Source of the DNA: Chara braunii
Lineage: Eukaryota; Streptophyta; Charophyceae; Charales; Characeae
NCBI GenBank assembly: GCA_003427395.1
Contig: BFEA01000977.1
Location: 160,301-185,305 of the forward strand
Length of the DNA stretch: 25,005 nt
Reading direction: 5' to 3'
Under the pieces are notes generated by a model that ran no database searches, was not told the origin of the DNA, and saw only the letters and a program-made list of their open reading frames with translations. Of this stretch, positions 15,900 to 25,005 are shown piece by piece (the first letter of the stretch is position 1; every line of letters begins with the position of its first letter). The position numbers and the translations under genes are program-made.

Positions 15900-16105
15900 A
15901 GGAGGGCCAGTCTCCAAATGTGGAATGTGGAGAACGAGAATGTATACTCCCATTCAACATGACCATATACATATACACCGCCATAATTTTGTCTTTTTTC
16001 TGCAGGTTGCTGAGTGGTGTGGCGCGTGGCGGGCCTCGCCACACCACTCACGAGACGAGAAAAACGCGAGTGCATCTTCGAGAAGGAGGTGGAAAGATTC
16101 GTCCG
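15900..16105. mobile_element. Two HP-C elements abutting end to end
   Basis: Copy one runs about 15,905-16,023 ('gtctccaaatgtgg', 'acaccgccataattttgtct', 'gctgagtggtgtggcg'). A second left end 'cctcgccacaccactcacga' starts at about 16,038, followed by 'gcgagtgcatcttcgag' and 'ggaaagattcg'. The adjoining ends make a 13-bp perfect hairpin, 'gagtggtgtggcg' against 'cgccacaccactc' (16,011-16,051). Confidence 0.7.
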
Positions 16106-16212
16106 TTACTATAAAATAATAACCGATGTACCTGGCCGCATTCTGCAAGAGGATGCGCTAACAATTAATTTGTACTGTGCGTGGTGGGGCCACACACGTA
16201 CCTAGGGATCCG

Positions 16213-16335
16213 TCCCACTACATGTAGCAGCGTTGAGTCCGAAATCTGGACGTGTTTGTGGAGACGTGCAGAAATCACGTTCGGGAGTTGAGGAAACTCA
16301 AGGCTGCTTGGTCCCGGGGGCTCGGTCCCACCAGC
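16213..16335. mobile_element. HP-B element, decayed copy
   Basis: 'gtcccactacatgtagcagc', 'gaaatctggacgtgtttgtg' and 'gagacgtgcagaaatc' follow the HP-B left arm and loop as in copy 2. The right arm is not well preserved; 'ctcggtcccacc' near 16,320 is a possible remnant. Confidence 0.55.
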
Positions 16336-16407
16336 GGGTTATTGGTCGTTAGAAGCCTACCACGACGCGACTGGGCGGCACCTACCGGTAGGGACCGTCG
16401 ACCGACA

Positions 16408-16600
16408 TGCGGCCTCGCACCACTACTCTCCAAATGTGCAAAATGAAGATGAATCTTCTATCAGAACATGGAAAGATGCACAGCTGAGTTGGAATGGAAA
16501 CTTCGACATTCTCCAAGAAAAAAAAAAAAAGAAAAAAAAAAGAAAAAAAAAAAAAAAGAAAGATGCACAGCCGTGTTTTTCGTCCTTTGTGCTTGGTGCT
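16408..16600. mobile_element. HP-C element split by an A-rich insertion
   Basis: The left half 'cctcgcaccactactctcca', 'gatgaatcttctatcagaac' and 'atggaaagatgcacagc' is followed by 'tgagttggaatggaaacttc', then an A/G tract (16,518-16,562). The word 'gaaagatgcacagc' then repeats and the unit resumes with 'cgtgtttttcgtcctttgtg' and 'cttggtgctcgg'. The repeated 14 bases on both sides of an A-tailed segment (16,474-16,487 and 16,558-16,571) look like a target-site duplication of a small retroinsertion of about 70 bases. Confidence 0.65.
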
Positions 16601-16905
16601 CGGAGAAAGGCATGGAAATCACCACGACGTGTGACGCTTGCCCTTACCACTCTTTGGAAGATTGTCTGCACTTGTGGTGGGAATGTGTCATCGCCAGAGG
16701 ATTCTGGGATTTCCTCAATAATCTTTGGTTCCAGGCTTATAGTTTACGAAATTTCTGGTCATTAGATTTGGTAATCACAGGCAGAATTGAACTGCAGTTC
16801 CATTCTGCCGGTCTAGCCGCCAGAAAGCAGCCATCGCCGTTGCTCTTCAGGTTTGCGTGTTGCCCGAAGCTCAGCCATGTCTGTTCTTCGTTGCAGCAGC
16901 GTTAG
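16596..16905 (+). pseudogene. LINE ORF2 C-terminal fragment (zinc-finger region)
   Basis: The plus-strand frame contains Cys-x2-Cys-x9-His-x4-Cys (CDAC...CLHLWWEC, starting at 16,630), followed by Ala-Arg-Gly-Phe-Trp. This is the pattern of the zf-RVT region found at the C terminus of plant L1-type reverse transcriptases. It is open to a stop at 16,903-16,905. Nothing of the reverse transcriptase core precedes it; an HP-C copy does. It lies in the same orientation and about 140 bases upstream of the ORF1 start of a LINE that lacks exactly this part. It may be the 3' end of an older neighbouring element or a displaced piece of the same one. Confidence 0.7.
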
Positions 16906-17043
16906 GCTAGCCCTGCTAAAGCGTCCCGTGAATAGATTTGTTGTCTTGTAGGAAACTACTGGACGGAACCATTGTTTTACGCTTAATCGCGGTATTATTG
17001 GTCTAGACAACCGTGAGTTAGTGTAGCACAGTCATAATTGACC

Positions 17044-19328
17044 ATGGAAATTGACGAGTCAGGCGATCAGAAGGGCGTTCAGCTGGGAGAGCATGCTCAA
17101 CCTCCCACGAATGACGTTGGAATGGTAGGAGCGGAGGAGACGACTGCGCCGGGCCAACCGCGACCACAAACGGTGCTCGAAGACGATGACTGCAATGGAA
17201 ACAGGTCTCCACCGCAAGCACATACGAACAACTGGCCTGAAGAGGAACGTATATGGGAGATGTTGGCAAAGTGCTATGATGCTGGGATCCTTCCGTCGGG
17301 ATGGGACATAGGCGAATTGAGAGAGGAAGGAACTAAGGCTAGGTTCGTCCTCAACCGATCCTTGGACGAAATCAAGGTTAAATGGTTGAAGGAACGAACG
17401 GTCACGGTCATCTTCTTAGAAGGCTCCAAGAACCTTCCAAAGAAGATAAAAGAAGACGTTATACGAGCGTCTGAGGATATTTGGATGAATGAACAAAGAT
17501 TCGACTCTGCCATCACCAGAGGCAGGGTATGTATCGAATCTAGTAATGTTCTATCTTACGTGGCGAAGGATAAGCGTGTGGCGGATTGGATGAAGGAGGA
17601 GGGGTCCTTCCGACTGGCATTGAAGAGACGCTGGTACAATATAGCCTTCAAACCATGGTCGACTAAGGTCGATATCCAGGAGGCTAAAAAGGAGGTGGAG
17701 AAACCTTTTTTTGGATCCGCGTCATAGATGTTCTTGTCGATGCCTTCTGTTACTTGGAATCAGCGGCAGCATCATCAATTGGACCGGTGATTAAAGTTCA
17801 TCCACCGGAGAAGAATGCGAGTACTCCTCGGCTAATAAATGTTCGCATGGACATAGCCATTGAGAGTTTTGCCAGACTGAAGGAGACACTGGAGTTCATG
17901 ACCTTCCAGGGGCAAGTCATTGAACTACAAGTGGCAAACGCATCAACTTCGTGGTGTAGCAAATGTCGGAAGTATTTCCACTCGGAGGACCAATGCACGC
18001 GTACAAGCAGAAGGAGATCGCCTAGTCCTGCCCCAAGTCAGACAAGTTCGAGCAGCGGGACGAGTGAGCGAAGTAGTAGCAATCCAGAAATCAAAGCCTC
18101 CTCTACCGCAGTATCCAGAAAAGGAAGGTCGTCATCATCTCAAGGAAGGAGACGACGTCAAGGCTCAATGGAAAGCGGTGGGGAAAGGACCCTTTCGGTG
18201 AATTCAGGAGAGCGGAGGAGCAAACAGCCCACATACTTCGGGAAGATCGGTCCAGCGGAATGGAGGCAAGGACATAACGAAGGCAGCTCGAGTCACGATC
18301 AAGGGAGAGAAGGAAGGCTCCAGAATGGAGAACGAAATTTTTTAAATCCCGTTTTCTCCCCCAACCTGGGGACGAGGGAAGTGGAGAATCCAACTATGAG
18401 GACGAGAACGGAGTCAATAATTGACGGGGGGAGAGGGAAGGGTCATTCGGAGGACAAAAGTCAACATAAGAGTGGGGGAGGACGAATGGTATCAGGATTG
18501 TCGAAGAACGAAACGTCATCATCAAGAGGGGAACTCACGCCAACAAAGCAGAGAAGAAGGCTAAGCATGGACATGAAAGAGCTACGTATCCAAGACGAAG
18601 TGCATGCGAAGCCTTCTGACTCATCAATGGATGGGGACAATCGGGAAGCGAGTAAGGTGGCTATCGACTCAGCGGCTAAGGCACTGAGCTCTCTTAAGCG
18701 TAATAGGCGCCAAGCCACAGGCTCAGATAAGGAATGGGAGAAGTAGTTACTCCCACTCCTTTTCACAGCCATGCAGGAAGGCATATTTGTCTTAGCGTGG
18801 GCGGTTTCGGCGCAGGAGTCGGTGCTCCCATCTCAACCAATACCAGGCCCGCCAATGCCTCGGGACATAGTAAATATAACCAGAAGACTGTATGGAAGTG
18901 AAATAGCGGTAAGATTGATTCCTGATATCCCCATTCCCAGGTTTTTCATTGAGAAACCACCCCTGAAGGTTAAGTTGTTCACCACGCTTTTTGATGCGTG
19001 TATATCACAGTAAGCGCTGACTGTGTTGATAGAGCGGGGCCTTTGCTTATTCACGTTAGAATGTTTGGCCCAGTCTGATCATCGGGATTTAGCCCGCCTT
19101 AAAATTTTGGGAGAGGTCAAGGCTACCGAACTGGGAAAGTTGAATTCAAAAATTCCAAGAATGCGGGCTTTGTCCTCGCAATTTATTAAGTCTTACCTGA
19201 TGTCCAAATGGGACACAGGGGTTGCCGCGGCAGACGGGGGCTCGGCCCCGAGTCAGAGTGCTCCCTCTCTCCCCTCACTCCGTATCCAATCCACGTCGGC
19301 AACTTCCGGGCATCATGCCACCCATTAG
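17044..19328 (+). pseudogene. LINE ORF1, DUF4283-like domain plus CCHC knuckle (frameshift and two stops)
   Basis: ORF1 proteins of L1 elements bind the element RNA and form the ribonucleoprotein that carries ORF2 product. The start ATG at 17,044 heads a frame rich in acidic residues, then a region resembling plant DUF4283 proteins (VKWLKERTVTVIF; FKPW; WIRV...). A deletion in the T7 run at 17,706-17,712 shifts the frame; the following frame resumes with Trp-Ile-Arg-Val and VHPPEKN, then the knuckle C-x2-C-x4-H-x4-C (WCSKCRKYFHSEDQC, about 17,956-18,000) and a long Ser/Arg-rich tail. That frame ends at TAG 18,744 but stays open beyond it, broken only by TAA 19,011, to TAG 19,326-19,328. This suggests the parental ORF1 was about 760 residues. 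It overlaps the ORF2 start by 14 bases. Confidence 0.82.
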
Positions 19329-21484
19329 GATTGCCACTTGGAACGTAAGAGGGTTAGGAGATACGAGTGGGCGAAGTAAGCGCCACAGGCTGAAATCATG
19401 GTTACATAGTGAGCATTTTCAAATCTGTTGCATTCAAGAGACGAAGTTGGATGAGGAAAAAATTGTTGCACTAGGGACGTGGTGGGATGGCCCTCAGTTG
19501 TGGGCACCAGCGTTGGAATCTAGAGGCGGGATAGCTATCTTAGTACACAGAAATCTGGATGCTATCATAGTGGACTATGATTTTGACCACAACGGTAGAT
19601 GGGCATAGATTGTTTTCGACACAGGAGGTAAATTATGGGCGGTAACATCTATTTACGCACCAGTGGAGCAAACTGAGAGAATTATCTTTTTGGAAAATTT
19701 GATTGACTTTCTCCCGGAAGTGGATGATGTAATACTGTCAGGTGACTGGAATGTGGCGCTGGATGACGTCAACCCTCTGTTTAGCACTACTCAGGTGAGC
19801 AAAGACGTGGATGCAATGCTGGATCTAGTGCTTGAGTTAAAGCTAGTGGATGTTTTTAGACTGACAAATCCTATGGAGGTCGATCAAACTTGGTTCTCGT
19901 CCCAATTAAGTGCGGGGAGAAATGTAGCGGTCCGAAGATTGGACTACTTCCTCACGAATCAGAACATCTATAACAATATAGTGAAAGTGTCGACATGCTC
20001 CCATCCCATGTCTGATCACAATCCTGTCACCCAACAACTGTTATGGGGGGCGGTCCGGACAGAGGAAAGGGGCTATTTAGGTTGAATGTTGCAACTATTC
20101 GGGAGCCGGAAGTGAGGAATTGGGTGAAAGAACAGCTGGCGAAATGGGAACAAAAAAAACACTCGTTTGTTTCAGATTTGAGTTGGTGGGATGCCTGCAT
20201 CTCCTTTATCTCAAGATTCCTAAGTGTATTCTCCAGGATCATAGCCCTACAGGACAATAAGGAAGAAGCTGCGGCTAAAAAGAAAGTTGACGAAGCTGAA
20301 GCGAAAATAGCAGAGCTTCCCCCCAGACCTGTGGAAGCACATTGGTGGGGGATGGAAAGAGCAGTGAGAATTCAGAAGTGGGATGACATCCAAGTGGCTA
20401 AGTCAGACCGGTGGAAGGAAATATTGCAGACTAAAGGTATTGAAGTGGGTGATAGAATGACTAAACAAACGTTTCAACAACTGTTACCTAGTTTCTATCA
20501 GAAAGAGATGAAATCACTGAGACACCCCTTCACCACCCATGCGCCTCTGGCCACGACTTCACAAGAGATGTGTGTGTATGTTGAGTCGTATTACTGCGAT
20601 ATTCGTACCTCTAGGAGGGATGTTGCAGAAATTGAGGTAGGGCAATCCCAACAATCATATCTTTGGGAGCTTGTGGATGTGAAACTCCCTATAGACGGAC
20701 GTCTTGATTTGGACAGACCAATTTCGGAGACAGAAATCGATCAGGCTATTAAGCACATAGCTAGAGGTTAGGCACCTGGATCGGATGGGATAACGGTGGA
20801 GTTCTACAAACTGTTTAGCCCAGAAATAAGATCTTCGCTCCTGAAAATTTATAATGGGGTTTTGACTGGGGGCCAGCTTTCAGAATCCCTGTGCCACGGC
20901 GTGATTACTCTGCTGTATAAGAAGGGTGATAGGGAAGAGGTTAGGAATTGGCGCCCAATTTCAAGAATGAACGTCTCGTACAAAATCCTAGCTAAAGCTC
21001 TAGCTCGCAGATTAGCAAAGTACTTACCGAAGTTGGTGGGCCATGATCAAGCTGCCTTTGTTCAGGGCAGATCAATTTTTGATAATATTGTAACGGCGAT
21101 AAAAACACTAGAGATTATAGAGAAAGAACAGAGACCACAAGTACTCCTGTTGTTGGATAAGCGTATGACCGTGTCAATTGGAGTTTTGTGCTAACCACTC
21201 TCAGAAAAATGGGGTTTGGGGAAATTTTCTGTAAATGGATAGTGACACTTTATACGCATTCCACAGCGGCGGTAATGGTTAATGGATTCCTGTCTAAACA
21301 GTTTCATCTCACTCGCTCGCTACGACAGGGCCGCCCATTGGCGCCACTGGTGTTTGTATTGCAGTTGGAGGTACTGATGTGTAACATCCGACATCGACCG
21401 GAGATTAGAGGTTTAGCCCTTGGGAACAAGGAATGCAAAGCCAAGGCGCTGGCTGACGACCTGTTTGCGGTCTGTGACAACTCA
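19315..21484 (+). pseudogene. LINE ORF2: APE endonuclease and reverse transcriptase (disrupted)
   Basis: ORF2 nicks the target and copies the RNA there. From ATG 19,315 the endonuclease shows the motifs TWNVRGL (about 19,336), IQETK, GDWN (19,741-19,752) and SDHNPV (20,011-20,028), so the key Asn, Glu, Asp and His are present. TAG at 19,606 interrupts it. The frame slips near 20,040-20,085 by a G run. TAG at 20,769 sits where a Lys is expected before APGSDG. Reverse transcriptase motifs follow: KKGDREEVRNWRPIS (about 20,920-20,963), HDQAAFVQGRS, AYDRVNW (after a second slip near 21,160), RQGRPLAP (about 21,322) and ADD (21,452-21,460), where the usual Tyr before ADD is Leu. About 720 residues remain of an expected 1,200 or so. 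Confidence 0.88.
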
Positions 21485-21980
21485 CCGGGTGCCCCATCCC
21501 TGCCATCGACAATCGCCCTTGCTCGTCACACTCAGAATGCCCTCCGGTGTGTGCTCCAGTAGTGTGAAAGGACTTCCTGTCTTGCGCTATCGCCTTCGAG
21601 TCGGAGAGACATGAAAGAATCCCATAGACTACCTCGAACACTTCATCTCCACACGATTAACACTAGGTTCAACTTACTACAAAGATGGTCTCCGAGAGCA
21701 CTTCAGAGACGTGAGGGTGTGAGCGCCACGTCATGTACCACCTTTTACTCATTAGCATGTGACACCCATAGCTCTCGGTCACTGGCCTGCCTCCTCCCTC
21801 CGTCACCCAACGTGACGTTTGACCCAACCATAGTCGGGGAGGTTTCAGCAGTATCCCGGGACTCGGCCTCGAGCCGGTTCCGAGGTCAGTGACATCGGTC
21901 TTCCCAGACCGATAGCGCGTTGCGGAGCGCTCCTGCGCCCAGCCCAACGCGACCGGCCCCTCCCTCGCTCCCTTTTTTTT
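21485..21980. other. No gene recognised; GC-rich sequence after LINE truncation
   Basis: Open frames here show no LINE or other domain. A perfect 8-bp hairpin with a four-base loop, 'atcggtct tccc agaccgat', lies at 21,894-21,913, followed by GC-rich sequence with further short pairings and a T10-11 run (about 21,972-21,982). The T run could be the A tail of a minus-strand retrocopy reading 'acaattcaacccggct', but its body is not identified. Confidence 0.45.
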
Positions 21981-23043
21981 TTAGCCGGGTTGAATTGTCC
22001 CATATCGTCATCTTCAACGCGTTCAATATGTACTAGGGCACGGCGGTTTCTCACGCCATGTCCTCGACGTGCACCGATTCGAACACAGAGTCCCAGGTAC
22101 CCGAAGTCTAAACCACCCTTCACCAGAACCCACCACCCCTTCCTACTCAACTGCCCCTCCACATCGTGAACCACTAGCTCACTCAGGCCTACTCTGTCTT
22201 TCTCTCATCTAACCTTCTTCCTTCCCCCAATCTACCTCTGTATATGCTCTCCTAAATCCCAATTCAACATCGTCTCCCCCCCCCACTCCCCTAATCCTCT
22301 TCACGCGACAATATCTCACACATCTTCAAGTCAACTCAACTGCCCTACTTCCGTTAACCTTGGCGCCGAAATCCAACCCTTCTCATCAGCCCACACAACC
22401 CGCGCCCTTCCTTACTATAGTCTCTTTACAACATCCCACCTGCAAGCTGGCTCCCCCTCCCCTTGATCCCTTTGTCAAAATTAAGAACAACCCGACCCCT
22501 CCCCGCTCTCCCCTACCTCAACCAAGCACCGAAATCGCTCCCCCCCCATGACCCATCCTACGGTCGCCGTTCATCCTATCTTCCTAAACCTATCTGAACA
22601 CCCCGCCCCTACCCAGTCCCACCTCCTCAGGCCCCCCGTCATCCATACGTGCGACGCAATCAGGGGCAAATCTCGATAACAATTGACCGAACCCCTCTGA
22701 CACCTTGACTCAAGATCGCTCCCCTAGCCTACTTCGCTATCACTATCTCTCTTGCATAGGCCAAATCTCAAGTCAACATAAGTATCCACACCCAACTCCA
22801 CCCCTCCTCTCGGCACGCCACCCGCCTCCCCAACCTTCTTCCAAGTCTTCTCAATCCCGACCCAGACTTTGACCAGTCCGACCGCAAATCCCGACTCACT
22901 CCCCTCGACACAATCCAGGCTCCTAGTAAGCACACCCGAATACCCACTCACCATCGTGATCCACCCCACCTCCATCACAGCGTACTAGTAACCACCTTCC
23001 ATCCACTGTCCCCCTTGTAGCCCTTTGCCAAAGTCCACTCATC
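21981..23043 (+). other. C-rich, G-poor region; probable 5' flank or 5' UTR of the second LINE
   Basis: From about 22,090 the plus strand is dominated by C, T and A with few G ('cccctccccgctctccccta' type), a bias that continues through the downstream ORF1. No long plus-strand frame, RNA gene or terminal repeat is seen. Plant LINEs carry a 5' UTR with an internal promoter, so part of this may be that region; the 5' boundary cannot be placed. A B-box-like sequence on the minus strand (plus 'gattcgaacac', about 22,077-22,087) has no visible A-box partner. Confidence 0.4.
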
Positions 23044-23700
23044 ATGTCGTCCACGCCCCTTCCCCCCCCCACGGATACCGGTCAACCCTCCTGTCAAGCA
23101 ACAGGACACCTACACAACCCAAACCCTCAACCTCCCCCTCCCCCCCCAACAACTACCTCTCCAGCAGACCTTAATCGTATCCAAACCCTACTGGACAGTT
23201 GCTATGATGATGGCCTCTTCCCAAACCTCTCCATCTCACACGGTGAAGTGGAAATTATCGATGGTGTCGATTACCTCAACCTGAATGAGGAAATCGATAC
23301 GGCGACGGTCAACTGGCTGAAGGCCAGAACTGTCATCGTCATCTTCTAGGCCAGGGGCAATTCACTCTCAATATCTCAGCGGGAGCAATTTATCCGCATA
23401 TACGAAGATGCATGGTACCAAGATGCCAACTTCAACCCATCCCTATGCAGAGGCTGCACACACGGCGAAGGCCCAAATATCATGTCGTACGTTGCACAGT
23501 CCCAACGAATAGCCGAGTACCTTATCAATAAAGGACAAGACACTATTCCCTATCGACAGGGATTGATTCGAGTCCTTTTCAAGCCTTGGATGACGCAGCA
23601 GGAGTTGGAGCAGGCTAGGGACCAGGAGGCAGCAGAGAAATACCGAATTATAGCACTGCGGGTCCCGCTTGGTGGCATGTTTTCACTCCGGCACGCTGTA

Positions 23701-24012
23701 GTAAAATTTGCTATTATTCCATTGATTCCTTTTCATATAGGAAACTTGTATCTTTCTTTTACTAATTCATCTTTGTTTATGCTACTCACTATTAGTTTAG
23801 TTTTGCTTTTATTTCATTTTATCACCATGAATGGAGGTCATTTAGTACCCAATGCTTGGCAATCTTTTGTTGACATGATTTATGAATTTGTTCTAAACTT
23901 AGTCAATGAACAAATAAGTGGTGCACCAGCAGTTAAACAACGATTTTTTCCTTTCATCTTTGTCACTTTTACTTTTTTGTTATTTTATAATCTTATTGGC
24001 ATGATTCCTTAA
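23701..24012 (+). pseudogene. atp6: NUMT: mitochondrial atp6 fragment inserted in LINE ORF1
   Basis: About 103 uninterrupted codons encode an internal part of ATP synthase subunit a. Recognisable words include IIPLIP, SFTNSSLFMLLT, LVPNAWQS, IYEFVLNLVNEQISG and FVTFTFLLFYNLIGMIP, all characteristic of green-plant mitochondrial ATP6. Two hydrophobic helices are visible. The essential Arg helix lies downstream in the full protein and is absent, as is the N terminus, so it cannot function. The segment is AT-rich and T-rich against very C-rich surroundings. The 5' junction happens to keep the ORF1 frame; the 3' end shifts it and meets TAA at 24,010. Comparison with the related ORF1 suggests few or no ORF1 codons were lost at the insertion. 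Confidence 0.88.
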
Positions 24013-24266
24013 TCATTGCACCAATCATCGTGATGCACCCCCCTGATAAGGGAGACGACGAACCACGTTTAGGGAATGTCCGCATAGATTGCCACCCCTC
24101 TGCGCGCCAAAGGTACATGGAGTGGATTACTCTCCGCAGACCAAACGGTCAGCTTCTGCAGATACAGTTAGCCAACCAGGACACTCTCTTCTGTAAGAAG
24201 TGTCTCTGGTGGTTCCACGACGAGTTTGACCCTGAGTGCCCACGATTCAATGAGCCAATGCCCCCT

Positions 24267-24320
24267 GGCCGTCAAGGTAGGGGCAGAGGGAGGGGACGAG
24301 GTCGTGGAGCTCGAGGAGGG
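24267..24320 (+). other. Arg-Gly (RG/RGG) box in ORF1 of the second LINE
   Basis: In the resumed ORF1 frame, GRQGRGRGRGRGRGARGG follows the zinc knuckle by about a dozen residues. RG/RGG boxes bind RNA in many eukaryotic proteins. The related ORF1 at 17,044 has a Ser/Arg-rich stretch in the equivalent place instead. Confidence 0.7.
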
Positions 24321-25005
24321 CAACCTCCGCAGACCCCTATTCAGCAGTCTAGCAACCAACCAGCACCTCCCACTTCTGCGTCCGTTTTGCCACCTGGCTC
24401 CTCCACAGTCTGTGCCCACTGGGATCCTCTACTATCACAGTCGTCCAATCCTCGAACTGCCCACCCCCTCATCATCGGTCAAACAACCACAGCCACGGTC
24501 CCAGTAGGCCCGACACCACAGCTCCCATGTGTCTCACATCCTCCCCCCCATCTCGCCCCCCTACCACCTCGTTGGACCAACCCACACCCAACACGACCAC
24601 TGCAACTATCCCCATCTGCTCCCACACACCAGCCCACTGCCGTCCACCAAGCTGCTCCATCTCAAGGCACCTCATTTCCCCTCTTTCGCCCGCCGGTAGC
24701 TACCGGTGGACGATCTGCAACTCAGACCCATCATCACTCCCAACCATCCTCATCCAACACTCTGCTCCCCTATCTGGTCTACTGGCTTCACCCCCACTGG
24801 TCCCAATTCATCTTCCCGATGGCCCCCCCTTACTGCAACTCGCCTCCCATTCCACCCCCAACACCTCCCACGTCGATCCACCCCAGCACCAAGCCCTTGG
24901 AAACCCATACCTCTCGGTCCCAACACTTATCCCCACCCCGTACCACAGTCACCCGCACTACGCTCAGACAGCCTCTTTCTCACATTTTAGCAGCTTGCAC
25001 TCTTC

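Larger units (their letters stand above)
17044..21484 (+). mobile_element. L1-type LINE retrotransposon, 3'-truncated and mutated
   Basis: Contains ORF1 (nucleic-acid-binding, CCHC knuckle) and ORF2 (APE-type endonuclease, reverse transcriptase) in the order typical of plant L1 elements. Recognisable homology ends shortly after the reverse transcriptase ADD motif (21,452-21,460). The thumb, connection and C-terminal zinc-finger regions are missing, and no A tail or target duplication is evident. At least four in-frame stops and three frameshifts are present, so this copy cannot make working proteins. The 5' untranslated limit is unclear; 16,906-17,043 may belong to it. Confidence 0.9.
23044..25005 (+). 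pseudogene. ORF1 of a second L1-type LINE, interrupted by mitochondrial DNA; runs off the window
   Basis: From ATG 23,044 the protein has a Pro-rich head and then CYDDGLFPN, NWLKARTVIVIF, SYVAQSQRIAEYL and FKPW. These match in order the ORF1 at 17,044 (CYDAGILPS, KWLKERTVTVIF, SYVAKDKRVADWM, FKPW), so the two are divergent relatives. TAG at 23,347 replaces the Leu found there in the relative. After HAV (about 23,700) a mitochondrial segment intervenes. ORF1 resumes at about 24,012 one frame over with APIIVMHPPDKG (relative: GPVIKVHPPEKN), then a knuckle-like C-x2-C-x4-H-x6-C (24,192-24,239), an Arg-Gly box and a long Pro/Ser/Thr/His-rich tail, open for about 330 codons to the window edge. Confidence 0.82.

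Noticed and set aside
21997-22032. Plant snRNA promoter ('gtcccatatcg' followed by 'caatatgta')
   Set aside because: The first word is one base from the plant upstream sequence element and a TATA-like word follows, but no snRNA-like sequence lies at the expected start. Chance similarity is likely.
17727-23349. Reassigned stop codons (TAG/TAA read as Gln, as in some ulvophyte algae)
   Set aside because: Expected residues at the stops are Lys (20,769, before APGSDG) and Leu (23,347, from the related ORF1), not Gln. Frameshifts are also present, so ordinary decay explains them.
23482-24012. A functional chimeric protein of 176 residues joining ORF1 and ATP6
   Set aside because: The join keeps frame by chance. 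Both halves lack their essential parts and the upstream frame has a stop at 23,347.

Overview
The window reads as repeat-rich nuclear intergenic DNA of a eukaryote in the green-plant lineage. Three things support this: seven copies or pieces of U6 snRNA with the plant-type sequence; two L1-type LINEs whose ORF1 has the plant-LINE layout (DUF4283-like domain followed by a CCHC knuckle); and a fragment of mitochondrial atp6 whose protein is close to streptophyte ATP6. Dense microsatellites and hairpin repeats would suit a charophyte-type alga with a large genome. The lineage is an inference, and the species cannot be fixed from sequence alone. I see no intact host protein-coding gene.

Layout. 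(1) 1-16,600 is a nest of small mobile elements: U6 snRNA retrocopies (two with exact 13-bp target-site duplications), a tRNA-like element with A and B boxes, four hairpin (foldback/MITE-like) families called HP-A to HP-D here, a 1.86-kb Mutator-like non-autonomous element, a SINE-like insertion with a perfect 16-bp target duplication, tandem and inverted arrays, and many di-, tri- and tetranucleotide tracts. (2) 16,596-16,905 holds the 3' terminal zinc-finger piece of a LINE ORF2. (3) 17,044 to about 21,480 is a plus-strand L1-type LINE with ORF1 (CCHC knuckle) overlapping ORF2 (APE endonuclease plus reverse transcriptase) by 14 bases. It is broken by stops and frameshifts and lacks its 3' part. 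(4) 21,485-23,043 has no gene and is increasingly C-rich and G-poor on the plus strand. (5) From 23,044 to the window end is ORF1 of a second, divergent LINE of the same lineage. A piece of mitochondrial atp6 of about 310 bp has landed inside it (23,701-24,012), and the LINE frame then stays open to the edge.

How the parts relate: L1-type reverse transcriptases are known to copy cellular RNAs in trans. The A-tailed U6 copies and the SINE-like element, each between target-site duplications, are what such activity would leave; the LINEs present are candidate relatives of that source, but these copies are dead. The most unusual pattern is the repeated joining of the HP-A hairpin to a tRNA-like module. 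HP-A lies directly 5' of the A box in two clear copies and one degraded copy, and sits inside the tRNA-like sequence in a fourth. This may be an undescribed composite mobile element.
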